From an uncultured Prevotella sp. (GTDB taxonomy: Bacteria > Bacteroidota > Bacteroidia > Bacteroidales > Bacteroidaceae): a stretch of DNA of 64,000 nt. Position 1 is the first letter of the stretch; each line of letters begins with the position of its first letter. A program made the position numbers and the translations under genes. The DNA lies in assembly GCA_900315035.1 (NCBI GenBank), contig OMXO01000026.1, forward strand, positions 1 to 64,000, in the 5' to 3' direction. Shown piece after piece: positions 16,752 through 24,792 of the stretch. The notes beneath the pieces were generated by a model. It worked only from the letters and a program-made list of their open reading frames with translations. It was not told the origin of the DNA and made no database searches.

Positions 16752-17666
16752 ACAATAACGAATAATCTGATTATCATCGTAAGTGTTAACCGATAATGTC
16801 CTGGCGTTAGGTGGTACCTGAGGGGCACGAGTTCCGCTTGTAACGCTTTTCGTCAGACAAGTCTCTACACGAATCTCATCCCAAAGATCTTTCTCCAAAA
16901 AAGAACAGAGCGTCTTGGCTCCACCTTCTACAATCAGAGACTGGACACGATGAGCATGAAGGCTCTCCAGATTAAGCGGATGTGAATGATCGATGACCAA
17001 TCGTTTTGGATCAGGACCATACCACTCTCGTACATTCAACTGAGGATGGTCACGCTCATCTGTGACACGACCTACAAGAATGGCATCTTCTTCTGCACGT
17101 AACTTATGGGAGAGCATCTTGGTAAAATCGCTGGAAATAGAGGTGGGACGGAATTGATCGTCAATAAAGCCATTGGCGGTCTGGGCCCATTTCAAAATGA
17201 TATATGGGCGCTTCTCGCGATGAAATGTGAAGAAACGACTATTCAGCGCCTGACATTCTGCTTCCAATATACCAACCTTCACCTCAATACCAGCATCACG
17301 CAGTTTCTTAATACCCCGACCCTGTACTTCGGCAAAAGGATCGATACATCCAACCACCACACGACGCACACCTTTCTTAATAATAAGATCGGCACATGGT
17401 GGGGTCTTCCCATAATGAGAACAAGGTTCTAAGCTCACATAGAGTGTGGCTCCTGACAGCAGAGACTCATCCTCGACACGAACAGAGGCAAAAGCATTGA
17501 CCTCTGCATGGCCTTGACCACAGCGCACATGATAGCCTTCACCGATAATACGACCATCGCCACTTACTATCACAGCACCTACCATCGGATTAGGCTTAGC
17601 GTTCTGCAAGCCATTCTTTGCCAACTGAATACAGCGGCGCATGTATTTCTCATCATTTATCATCAC
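16728..17666 (-). CDS. ribD: Riboflavin biosynthesis deaminase/reductase RibD
   Basis: A 312-aa bifunctional enzyme for steps 2 and 3 of riboflavin synthesis. The N-terminal deaminase has its zinc motifs HAEVNAF and PCSHYGKTPPCADL near residues 53 and 80. The C-terminal reductase has the LKWAQTANG start and the LIVEGGAKTL loop. It is shorter than the usual 340-370 aa: between HPLNL and the LIVEGG segment about 40 residues of the reductase domain seem to be missing. No other rib gene is nearby. The 3' end is built into the shared terminator, and the 5' end is divergent from prmC. Confidence 0.9.
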   Translation of the reverse strand: MMINDEKYMRRCIQLAKNGLQNAKPNPMVGAVIVSGDGRIIGEGYHVRCGQGHAEVNAFASVRVEDESLLSGATLYVSLEPCSHYGKTPPCADLIIKKGVRRVVVGCIDPFAEVQGRGIKKLRDAGIEVKVGILEAECQALNSRFFTFHREKRPYIILKWAQTANGFIDDQFRPTSISSDFTKMLSHKLRAEEDAILVGRVTDERDHPQLNVREWYGPDPKRLVIDHSHPLNLESLHAHRVQSLIVEGGAKTLCSFLEKDLWDEIRVETCLTKSVTSGTRAPQVPPNARTLSVNTYDDNQIIRYCKIIPESK

Positions 17667-17705
17667 TTTTTCAGCTTTTTACTTTTTTACTATCTTACTT
17701 TTTCG

Positions 17706-17713
17706 TATCTTTG
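17706..17713 (+). promoter_or_regulatory. -7 element of the prmC-recX-comF operon
   Basis: TATCTTTG, ending 9 bp before the prmC ATG at 17722. It supports this start over an earlier in-frame codon that lies inside the ribD gene. Confidence 0.6.
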
Positions 17714-17721
17714 CAATCGCT

Positions 17722-18564
17722 ATGACATACGAAACACTCTGTCGCAGACTAATGACCCTTTATGAATCTGGTGAGGCGAAAGCCATCGCCCGTTGGGTAT
17801 TTGATGCCCGTTTCGGATTGTCACTGGCCGATATACTCTGCGGCAAAGATACGCAATTATCTGCAAACGACCAAGAGGATGTGGAAAAAATCGCTTGCCG
17901 GCTGGAGAAAGGAGAACCCATTCAATACGTCATCGGAATGACAGACTTCTGTGGAAGAACATTTCATGTAGAGCCAGGCGTGTTGATTCCGAGGCCAGAG
18001 ACAGAAGAACTCTGCCATTGGATTCTGGAAGAAGACATTCCAAAGAGAAACATTCACTCCGTTTTGGATATCGGTACAGGTAGTGGATGCATTGCTATCA
18101 CACTGGCCTTAGGGATCCCGCAAGCAAAAGTTTCCGCCTGGGACATCTCAGAAGAAGCGCTTCACATTGCACAGGAGAATGCAAACACCCTCAATGCCGA
18201 AGTCACCTTCGAGAACTACGACATTCTTCAGCCATCCCATCTGTCAGCCCCACAATGGGACATTATAGTGAGCAATCCACCCTATATCAAACCGTTGGAA
18301 CGGCATGAAATGGCGAAAAACGTACTTGACTATGAGCCGGAAATCGCTCTCTTTGCACCAGAAGAGAATCCGATTATCTTCTACCAACGAATCGGAGACT
18401 ACGCAATACAACATCTGACCTCTGGTGGTCAACTTTTCTTCGAGCTCAATCCAATGACCTCTACCGATGTCTGTAACTATCTCAAAACACTTGGTTTTAC
18501 CAATATTGAGGTTAGGCAGGACCAGTTCGGTAAACAACGATTCCTTAAAGCTATTAAAATATGA
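17722..18564 (+). CDS. prmC: Release factor glutamine methyltransferase
   Basis: A 280-aa protein with the HemK/PrmC layout: a helical N-terminal domain for release-factor binding, then a Rossmann methyltransferase with DIGTGSGCIAI near residue 118 and the NPPYI motif near 187, which contacts the glutamine amide of RF1/RF2. Start ATG 17722 was chosen because the -7 element is just upstream. recX overlaps its stop by ATGA. Confidence 0.93.
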   Translation: MTYETLCRRLMTLYESGEAKAIARWVFDARFGLSLADILCGKDTQLSANDQEDVEKIACRLEKGEPIQYVIGMTDFCGRTFHVEPGVLIPRPETEELCHWILEEDIPKRNIHSVLDIGTGSGCIAITLALGIPQAKVSAWDISEEALHIAQENANTLNAEVTFENYDILQPSHLSAPQWDIIVSNPPYIKPLERHEMAKNVLDYEPEIALFAPEENPIIFYQRIGDYAIQHLTSGGQLFFELNPMTSTDVCNYLKTLGFTNIEVRQDQFGKQRFLKAIKI

Positions 18565-19052
18565 AAAAAGAAATGACTGAGCAGGAAGCTTACCTGCAGC
18601 TTGCTGCCCTTTGTGCCCAAGCCGAGCACTGCCGACAGGAGATGCTCGACAAAATGAAACGATGGGGACTCGATGAAGGAGTAAAAGACCGCATTATCAG
18701 CCGTCTGGTTAAAGAGCGTTTCGTGGATGACGAACGCTATGCCCGAGCTTTTGTCAAAGACAAGGTGCGCTACAACAAATGGGGGCGCCGCAAAATCCAG
18801 CAAGCACTATGGATGAAGCGTATCGATGAGCATATCCAACAGCAAGTTCTCGATGAAATCGAAGAAAGAGAGTATCTTGAGGTCCTTCGTCCACTACTGA
18901 AACAAAAGCGCAAGTCGGTAAAGGCACAAAATGACTACGAGTTAAACCAAAAACTGATTCGTTTTGCCCTCGGACGGGGGTTTACTTTTGATGTCATCCG
19001 CCAATGCATCAACGTGGACGAAACAATGGATTTCGACGATGAAACCGATTAG
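18561..19052 (+). CDS. recX: Regulatory protein RecX
   Basis: A 163-aa protein with the three-helix repeats of RecX, a modulator of RecA filaments. Diagnostic is the segment FVDDERYARAFVKDK followed by WGRRKIQQAL, the conserved core of the family. It starts in an ATGA overlap with prmC, and its 3' end overlaps comF by 14 nt, so the three genes form one operon. Confidence 0.9.
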   Translation: MKKEMTEQEAYLQLAALCAQAEHCRQEMLDKMKRWGLDEGVKDRIISRLVKERFVDDERYARAFVKDKVRYNKWGRRKIQQALWMKRIDEHIQQQVLDEIEEREYLEVLRPLLKQKRKSVKAQNDYELNQKLIRFALGRGFTFDVIRQCINVDETMDFDDETD

Positions 19053-19740
19053 TTTCTGGCATCGCCTGCTCGATCTTATCTCCCCAAGGCTCTGTGTGGT
19101 CTGCGGTCATAGGCTCACTGTCACAGAAGAGGTTATCTGTGCCCGTTGCAACTTTCATTTGCCAAGAACAGGATTTCAGCACAATGCCTATGAAAACGAC
19201 ATGGCCAAACTGTTCTGGGGGCAGATTCCCATTGAGCGCGCCACAGCCTTCTTCTATTACGAGGCACATGCAGAAACCGCCAATATCCTCTATGAGTTGA
19301 AGTATAAAGACCATCCTGAAATTGGAGAGATCTTTGGAAGAATGTTTGCCGCAGAAATCAAGTCTGCAGGATTCTTCGATGGAATCGATGGAATTGTGCC
19401 TGTTCCTCTGGCAAAGAAGCGTCAGCGCCAACGAGGTTACAACCAAAGTGAGGAGATTGCTCAAGGCATCAGCGAGATTACAGGACTACCTATCTATAAA
19501 AAGGTGGTGAAGCGTATCAGCTTCAAAGGCTCTCAGACCAACAAAGGCCGTTGGGACCGCCAAGAGAATGTAGAACACGTCTTCGACCTCATCGATGCTG
19601 AAGCCGTCAGTAACAAACATCTGCTCCTCATCGACGATGTCGTCACCACAGGCGCCACCTGCATCGCCTGCGCCAAAGTGCTCTGCCTGTCTGCCAACGT
19701 CCGCATCAGCATTCTCTCCCTCGGCTTCGCCAAGTCATAG
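19039..19740 (+). CDS. ComF family phosphoribosyltransferase-like protein
   Basis: A 233-aa ComF-like protein. The N-terminal zinc-ribbon CVVCGHRL...CARC near residues 13-40 and the C-terminal PRTase domain with LLIDDVVTTGATCIACA near 195 are both present. ComF proteins in competent bacteria aid DNA uptake, and with dprA and comM also in this window a DNA-processing set is present, though no uptake machinery is seen here. The start MKPISFW overlaps recX. A longer frame from 18964 would lie inside recX and is unlikely. Confidence 0.88.
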   Translation: MKPISFWHRLLDLISPRLCVVCGHRLTVTEEVICARCNFHLPRTGFQHNAYENDMAKLFWGQIPIERATAFFYYEAHAETANILYELKYKDHPEIGEIFGRMFAAEIKSAGFFDGIDGIVPVPLAKKRQRQRGYNQSEEIAQGISEITGLPIYKKVVKRISFKGSQTNKGRWDRQENVEHVFDLIDAEAVSNKHLLLIDDVVTTGATCIACAKVLCLSANVRISILSLGFAKS

Positions 19741-19814
19741 ACCGGTTTAGCATTTATAAAGCTGGGGCAAAGCATAGCGTTCATACCCAAATCGAAGTTA
19801 CAATCACTCGGAAA

Positions 19815-19950
19815 TGAAAAGAAAAAGGTTTTTCTTTTGCATTTCACTCGTTTTTTCGTAACTTTGCCATCAAAGATGGCGAACTTACTCCGTCTCGGCA
19901 AAAAAAAGAATAATTTCTTTTGTTTTGCTCTCGACTTTTCGTAACTTTGC
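19815..19950 (+). promoter_or_regulatory. Tandem duplicated promoters before pyrE
   Basis: Two copies of a roughly 46-bp module each end in TTTCGTAACTTTGC. The -7 elements TAACTTTG are at 19859-19866 and 19942-19949, 83 bp apart. Between them, at the expected start of the first transcript, is the inverted repeat GCCATC-AAA-GATGGC (19866-19880), which could attenuate the upstream promoter. Confidence 0.65.
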
Positions 19951-19971
19951 AGCCAAATCAACGTTGAGATT

Positions 19972-20607
19972 ATGGATATCAAGAATCAATTTGCAAAAAA
20001 ACTGATGGACATTCAGGCCATCAAACTGCAGCCGAATGAGCCTTTTACATGGGCTTCAGGCTGGAAATCACCTATTTATACCGACAACCGTAAGACGCTG
20101 TCGTTCCCTCAGCTCCGCTCATTCGTGAAGTTGGAGCTCTGTCACGCCATTCAAGAGAACTTCCCTGAGGCAGAGGCTGTGGCTGGTGTTGCTACTGGTG
20201 CTATCGCTCAGGGTGCGCTCGTGGCTGATCAGCTGGGGCTCCCTTACAGCTATGTGCGTCCGAAGCCAAAGGATCACGGTATGGGCAATCAGGTGGAAGG
20301 TGAGATCAAGAAAGGTGCCAAAGTGGTAGTAGTTGAGGACCTGATCTCCACTGGCGGCTCATCACTGAAGGCCGTAGCAGCCCTGCGCGAATATGGCGTA
20401 GAGGTCATCGGCATGGTGGCTTCGTTCACTTATGGGTTCCCAGTAGCTGAACAGGCTTTTGCTGAGGCTGGCGTAAAACTGATCACACTGAGCAACTATG
20501 AAGCCGTCATTGAGGAAGCTGCTAAAACAGGCTATATCAAGGAAGACGATAAAGCAGTGCTCGCAGAATGGCGCAAGAACCCATCGACTTGGAAACAGGC
20601 AGAATAA
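19972..20607 (+). CDS. pyrE: Orotate phosphoribosyltransferase
   Basis: A 211-aa enzyme converting orotate and PRPP to OMP in pyrimidine synthesis. The PRPP-binding motif VVVVEDLISTGGSS is near residue 118, and the YVRPKPKDHG loop near 88 is the flexible catalytic loop. The length is standard. Two tandem promoters precede it. The genes downstream (SRPBCC, argH) follow closely. Confidence 0.95.
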   Translation: MDIKNQFAKKLMDIQAIKLQPNEPFTWASGWKSPIYTDNRKTLSFPQLRSFVKLELCHAIQENFPEAEAVAGVATGAIAQGALVADQLGLPYSYVRPKPKDHGMGNQVEGEIKKGAKVVVVEDLISTGGSSLKAVAALREYGVEVIGMVASFTYGFPVAEQAFAEAGVKLITLSNYEAVIEEAAKTGYIKEDDKAVLAEWRKNPSTWKQAE

Positions 20608-20627
20608 TAATTTGAGACTTTTGTATT

Positions 20628-21059
20628 ATGGGACTATTCGGAAGTGAAAGCAAATTCGAGAGCAGTGTTAAGTTTGTGCCCTACTCTCAAGAGGCTGTCT
20701 ATAAAAACATCAGTGACCTGAGGAATCTGGAGAAAGTGCGCGACCGCGTTCCAGAGGACAAGGTTAATGATTTCAGTTTTGACGAAGATACCGTGAGCCT
20801 CAACGTGGCTCCTGTAGGTGAATTAAAACTACGGATCTGCGAACGTGAGGAGCCGAAGTGCGTGAAGTTTGAGACTGTGCAGTCACCTGTACCATTTAAT
20901 GTTTGGGTTCAAGTGCTACCTGTCGATGATAATAATGCTAAGATGAAGGTAACCGTCAAGGCTGAGCTGAACCCGTTTATCAAGAGCATGGTTGAGAAAC
21001 CTCTGCAAGATGGTGTAGAGAAAATCGCAGATGCCTTGGCACAAGTACACTATACCTAA
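20628..21059 (+). CDS. SRPBCC-like small protein
   Basis: A 143-aa protein with the alternating beta strand and long C-terminal helix pattern of the SRPBCC/START-like fold (VKFVPYSQEAVYKNISDL at the start, a C-terminal helix DGVEKIADALAQ). No catalytic residues are visible. It has no signal peptide. It lies 20 nt after pyrE and 10 nt before argH, so it belongs to the same unit. The function is unknown, and a ligand-binding role is only a fold-based guess. Confidence 0.7.
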   Translation: MGLFGSESKFESSVKFVPYSQEAVYKNISDLRNLEKVRDRVPEDKVNDFSFDEDTVSLNVAPVGELKLRICEREEPKCVKFETVQSPVPFNVWVQVLPVDDNNAKMKVTVKAELNPFIKSMVEKPLQDGVEKIADALAQVHYT

Positions 21060-21069
21060 CAATACAAAC

Positions 21070-22404
21070 ATGAAACTCTGGGAGAAAAACTTTGAGATTA
21101 ACAAGGAGATTGAGCGTTTCACCGTCGGCCGTGATCGTGAGATGGATCTCTATTTGGCAAAATACGATGTACTGGGTTCAATGGCGCATATCACCATGCT
21201 TGAATCCATCGGACTGCTTGAGAAAGAAGAACTGCCCCAGCTGTTGGCAGAGCTGAAGAACATCTATCAATTCTGTGAACAAGGTGAGTTTATCATCGAG
21301 GATGATGTAGAGGATGTGCATTCTCAGGTTGAGATGCTGCTCACCCGCAAACTCGGTGACATGGGAAAGAAAATCCACTCTGGCCGAAGTCGCAATGATC
21401 AGGTGCTTGTCGATCTAAAGCTCTTCACGCGTCATGAACTGATGGAGATTGCCCATGAGGTGAAAAGCCTTTTTGACGAACTGATTCAGAAAAGCAATCA
21501 GTACAAAGATGTGTTGATGCCAGGCTACACCCATCTCCAGATTGCCATGCCTTCCAGCTTTGGTCTCTGGTTTGGCGCCTATGCCGAGAGTCTTACAGAC
21601 GACATGCTCTTTCTACAGGCTGCTTATAAGATGACAAACCGCAATCCCCTCGGCTCAGCAGCAGGCTATGGCAGTTCCTTCCCCCTGAATCGTACAATGA
21701 CCACCCAGTTACTCGGCTTCGACTCCATGGACTACAACGTGGTCTATGCCCAGATGGGGCGTGGAAAGATGGAACGTAACGTAGGATTCGCCATCGCCAC
21801 TATTGCAGGCACCATTGCCAAGATGGCCTTTGACGCCTGTCTGTTTAACTCCCAGAACTTCTCTTTTGTGAAACTTCCAAAGGAGTGTACTACCGGTTCG
21901 TCGATTATGCCACACAAGAAGAATCCTGATGTCTTCGAGCTGATTCGTGCCAAATGCAATAAACTGCAAAGCCTTCCCCAGCAGGTGACACTGATCATGA
22001 ACAATCTGCCTGTAGGCTATTTCCGCGACCTGCAGATCATTAAAGAAGTCTTCCTTCCTGCTTTCGACGAGTTGAAAGACTGTCTGCAGATGGCCGCCTA
22101 CATTATTAATAAAATAGAGGTCAACGAACATATCCTCGACAATCCGATGTACGATCCTATGTTCAGTGTAGAGGAAGTGAATCGTCTCGCCGCCAACGGA
22201 ATGCCTTTCCGCGATGCCTACAAGAAGGTAGGACTCGACATCGAGGCAGGCACATTTAAGGCCAGTCACGATATCCATCACACACATGAGGGGAGCATCG
22301 GCAATCTCTGTAACGACCAGATTCAATTGCTGATGCAGCAGACGCTTGACGGTTTCCACTTTGAACGAGTAACTGAGGCAGAACAAAAGCTCTTAGGCAG
22401 ATGA
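21070..22404 (+). CDS. argH: Argininosuccinate lyase
   Basis: A 444-aa member of the fumarase/aspartase superfamily, last step of arginine synthesis. The signature GSSIMPHKKNPDV near residue 279 carries the catalytic Ser, and SGRSRNDQV near 105 and HLQIAMPSS near 156 are substrate loops. The start is ATG 21070 (MKLWEKN), since earlier in-frame codons lie in the upstream gene. The following lipoprotein gene overlaps its stop as ATGA. Confidence 0.95.
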   Translation: MKLWEKNFEINKEIERFTVGRDREMDLYLAKYDVLGSMAHITMLESIGLLEKEELPQLLAELKNIYQFCEQGEFIIEDDVEDVHSQVEMLLTRKLGDMGKKIHSGRSRNDQVLVDLKLFTRHELMEIAHEVKSLFDELIQKSNQYKDVLMPGYTHLQIAMPSSFGLWFGAYAESLTDDMLFLQAAYKMTNRNPLGSAAGYGSSFPLNRTMTTQLLGFDSMDYNVVYAQMGRGKMERNVGFAIATIAGTIAKMAFDACLFNSQNFSFVKLPKECTTGSSIMPHKKNPDVFELIRAKCNKLQSLPQQVTLIMNNLPVGYFRDLQIIKEVFLPAFDELKDCLQMAAYIINKIEVNEHILDNPMYDPMFSVEEVNRLAANGMPFRDAYKKVGLDIEAGTFKASHDIHHTHEGSIGNLCNDQIQLLMQQTLDGFHFERVTEAEQKLLGR

Positions 22405-22964
22405 GACGGTATCTTTTGCCTTTCTGTCTCTTAACTCTTTTACTATTATCAGCCTGCCAGGCCGATGATAGCATCAGTCGTGAATATCGCTGTAACTTTA
22501 TCTTCTACACGTCGCTCCATCCTCAACCCTGCCAATTGACTGGCATTTTGGGGAATAGCGGGCATTTCGTGAAAATCCAAACCAATATTCAGCAGGGGAT
22601 ACGCCATTTAAAGACGACCCGTAACTACGACAATGCCCCAGAAGATGTACCATTAACCACAGCCAAGGAGAGTCAGTTTAACTATTACCTTGGTGCCAAC
22701 GACTGTATTATCATCGGCACTAGCAGTTATGACAACCAGCTCGTAGCCTATGACGGCCAGTGTCCCAATTGTCTGGCTGATTATAATGGTATTAGCTATC
22801 CCCTCACCTGGCAGAAAAACGGTATGCAGCTGCATTGTGCCAAATGTGATCGCTCGTATGATATCAACAATGGCACTATCGCCAGTGACACTCCTGGTAG
22901 CAACAAACAGCTTCTCAGATACAAAGTTATATTCGACGGTGACCTCATCCATGCCTGGAATTAA
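22401..22964 (+). CDS. Rieske-like lipoprotein with Cys4 metal site
   Basis: A 187-aa predicted lipoprotein (signal peptide ending LLSACQ). The C-terminal half follows the Rieske domain pattern, but both cluster histidines are replaced by cysteine: QCPNC instead of CxH, and HCAKC instead of CxxH, followed by the usual SYDINNG strand. It might hold zinc or a different iron-sulfur centre. It overlaps argH by 4 nt but has no obvious link to arginine synthesis. Confidence 0.65.
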   Translation: MRRYLLPFCLLTLLLLSACQADDSISREYRCNFIFYTSLHPQPCQLTGILGNSGHFVKIQTNIQQGIRHLKTTRNYDNAPEDVPLTTAKESQFNYYLGANDCIIIGTSSYDNQLVAYDGQCPNCLADYNGISYPLTWQKNGMQLHCAKCDRSYDINNGTIASDTPGSNKQLLRYKVIFDGDLIHAWN

Positions 22965-22996
22965 TGACAAAAATCTAAATAATGTGTAAAATATTT

Positions 22997-23026
22997 GGCT
23001 ATTCAAAGAAATAGCCTTACCTTTGC
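22997..23026 (+). promoter_or_regulatory. tRNA-Leu promoter with spacer dyad
   Basis: TTTG at 22994-22997 and TACCTTTG at 23018-23025 fit the -33 and -7 elements with normal spacing. The spacer is filled by the dyad GGCTATT / AATAGCC (22997-23003 and 23010-23016). Confidence 0.6.
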
Positions 23027-23046
23027 ATCCACAAATTGAATCCATT

Positions 23047-23132
23047 GCCGCAATGGTGGAATTGGTAGACACGAGGGACTTAAAATCCCTTGACCCGAAA
23101 AGGTCGTGCGGGTTCGAGTCCCGCTCGCGGCA
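23047..23132 (+). tRNA. tRNA-Leu (anticodon TAA)
   Basis: An 86-nt tRNA with long variable arm. The D-arm reads TGGTGGAATTGGTAGACACG, the anticodon loop CTTAAAA gives TAA (decodes UUA), and the T-arm GGGTTCGAGTCCC is standard. The acceptor stem GCCGCAA / TCGCGGC has one mismatch, and the CCA end is not encoded. Confidence 0.95.
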
Positions 23133-24788
23133 CTAATACTATATGCCGCATCACTGATGCTTTTCTCTTCGTGCTCCAAACTCGGTGCACTATCTGCAGA
23201 CAACTTCACTGTAACCCCTAACCCTCTGGAAACTCAGACGGGCACTGTTCCTGCCACTATCAATGGCCATTTCCCCGAGAAATACATGAAGAAAAAGGCC
23301 GTAGTCACTGTCATTCCTGAACTGCGTTACTCTAACGGTCAGGTTGTACAGGGTAATACAGCTACCTTCCAGGGTGAAAAAGTTAATGGCAACGACCAGA
23401 CCATCTCTTATAAACTGGGTGGCAATTACACAATGAAGACCAACTTTGCCTATGCCGATGACAACAAGGCAGAGATGTACCTTACTTTCAATGCCCGCCT
23501 TGGTTCAAAACAAGTGGAGATTCCAGCTGTGAAGGTTGCTGATGGCGTTATTGCCACCTCAGAACTCTATAAGCGCACGGTTACATCAGCTCAGGCTGCT
23601 ATCTCGCCTGATGCCTACCAGCGTATCACCAAGAATAAGCAAGAGGCTAATATCAAATTCCTCATCCAGCAGGCTAACCTCCGTAAGAGCGAGTTAAAGA
23701 ACAACTCTGTGCAGGAGTTTGTCAAGATGCTCAAAAAGATTAATGATGATCGCGAGGGATTAAATCTCGACAATGTAGAGGTATCAGCTTATGCTTCTCC
23801 TGATGGTGGCTTCAGCATCAATGACAAACTTGCCAACCAGCGCCAGAAGGTATCAGAGCAATATGTCAACCAAGAGCTGAAGAAAATCAAGATGAACGCA
23901 TATGTAGATGCCAAATATACTGCTCAGGACTGGGATGGCTTCCAAGAGTTGGTACAGGCCAGCAATATTCAGGACAAGGACATCATCCTGCGTGTTCTCT
24001 CGATGTATAAGGATCCTCAGGAACGTGAACAGCAGATTAAGAACATCTCTGCTGCTTTCCGCGAGCTCGCTGACGGCATCCTGCCAGAGTTGCGTCGTTC
24101 ACGGCTCACCATCAACTACGAGACAATTGGCCGCAGCGATGATCAGATCCTCGACCAGATCAAGGCTGATGCTACTAAGCTGAGCATTGAGGAACTGCTC
24201 TATGGCGCAAACCTGAAAGAGAGTGCTTCTGAAAAAGAAGAAGTCTATAAACTTGCAACACAGATCTATCCTAATGACGCTCGCGCTTACAACAACATTG
24301 CTACTCTCGAATATGCCAAAGGCAACTATAATGCTGCCAAAGAATATATCCAGAAGGCACAGAGCGTATCAGCCAATCTGCCTGAGGCAAAGGCTAACCT
24401 TGGTATGCTTGCACTGAAGAACGGTGATATCAAGACCGCTGAGCAATATATCGCAAGTGCAACCGATGCCAACGGACTGGCAGAGGTGATGGGTAATCTG
24501 AATCTGGCCAAAGGCAACTACGCTCAGGCAGAGCAGGATTTTGCCGACATCTATTCAAACAGTGCAGCCTTGGCTCAGATTATGAACAAGAACTACGCTA
24601 CAGCTGATATCACACTTAAATACATCAAGAATCCTGATGCCACAACAGAATACCTGAAGGCAATCCTCTATGCAAGGATGGGCAATAACAATGATGCCAG
24701 CAAGGCTCTGAGAAACGCCATCAGCAAAGACGCATCGTTTGCCAAGTATGCTGCAAACGATCTGGAACTGGCAAAGGTTCAGAAGTAA
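23106..24788 (+). CDS. OmpA-like/TPR lipoprotein, start overlapping tRNA-Leu
   Basis: A 543-560-aa protein. Residues from FSSCSKLG on look like a lipoprotein, then a beta-rich N-terminal region. An OmpA-like segment (VEVSAYASPDGGFSINDKLANQR) lies mid-protein, and TPR repeats fill the C-terminal third (YPNDARAYNNIATLEYAKGNY and following). The start is unclear. The only start giving a lipoprotein signal peptide is GTG 23106 inside the tRNA 3' half. The first ATG, at 23157, leaves only five residues before the lipobox Cys. The usual start codon seems to have been lost at the tRNA junction. The gene is followed after 4 nt by the DUF4369 gene. Confidence 0.7.
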   Translation: MRVRVPLAALILYAASLMLFSSCSKLGALSADNFTVTPNPLETQTGTVPATINGHFPEKYMKKKAVVTVIPELRYSNGQVVQGNTATFQGEKVNGNDQTISYKLGGNYTMKTNFAYADDNKAEMYLTFNARLGSKQVEIPAVKVADGVIATSELYKRTVTSAQAAISPDAYQRITKNKQEANIKFLIQQANLRKSELKNNSVQEFVKMLKKINDDREGLNLDNVEVSAYASPDGGFSINDKLANQRQKVSEQYVNQELKKIKMNAYVDAKYTAQDWDGFQELVQASNIQDKDIILRVLSMYKDPQEREQQIKNISAAFRELADGILPELRRSRLTINYETIGRSDDQILDQIKADATKLSIEELLYGANLKESASEKEEVYKLATQIYPNDARAYNNIATLEYAKGNYNAAKEYIQKAQSVSANLPEAKANLGMLALKNGDIKTAEQYIASATDANGLAEVMGNLNLAKGNYAQAEQDFADIYSNSAALAQIMNKNYATADITLKYIKNPDATTEYLKAILYARMGNNNDASKALRNAISKDASFAKYAANDLELAKVQK

Positions 24789-24792
24789 AGAA

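Noticed and set aside
17641..17721. Earlier start of prmC at 17641
   Set aside because: It would include the promoter element and part of ribD. The ATG at 17722 fits the family N-terminus.
19741..19810. Terminator after the comF-like gene
   Set aside because: I found no stem followed by a T run that is clearly above background here.
23047..23132. Attachment site of an integrated element at tRNA-Leu
   Set aside because: I did not notice a second copy of the tRNA 3' end in the window, and no integrase is near. The junction with the lipoprotein is kept as a separate question.
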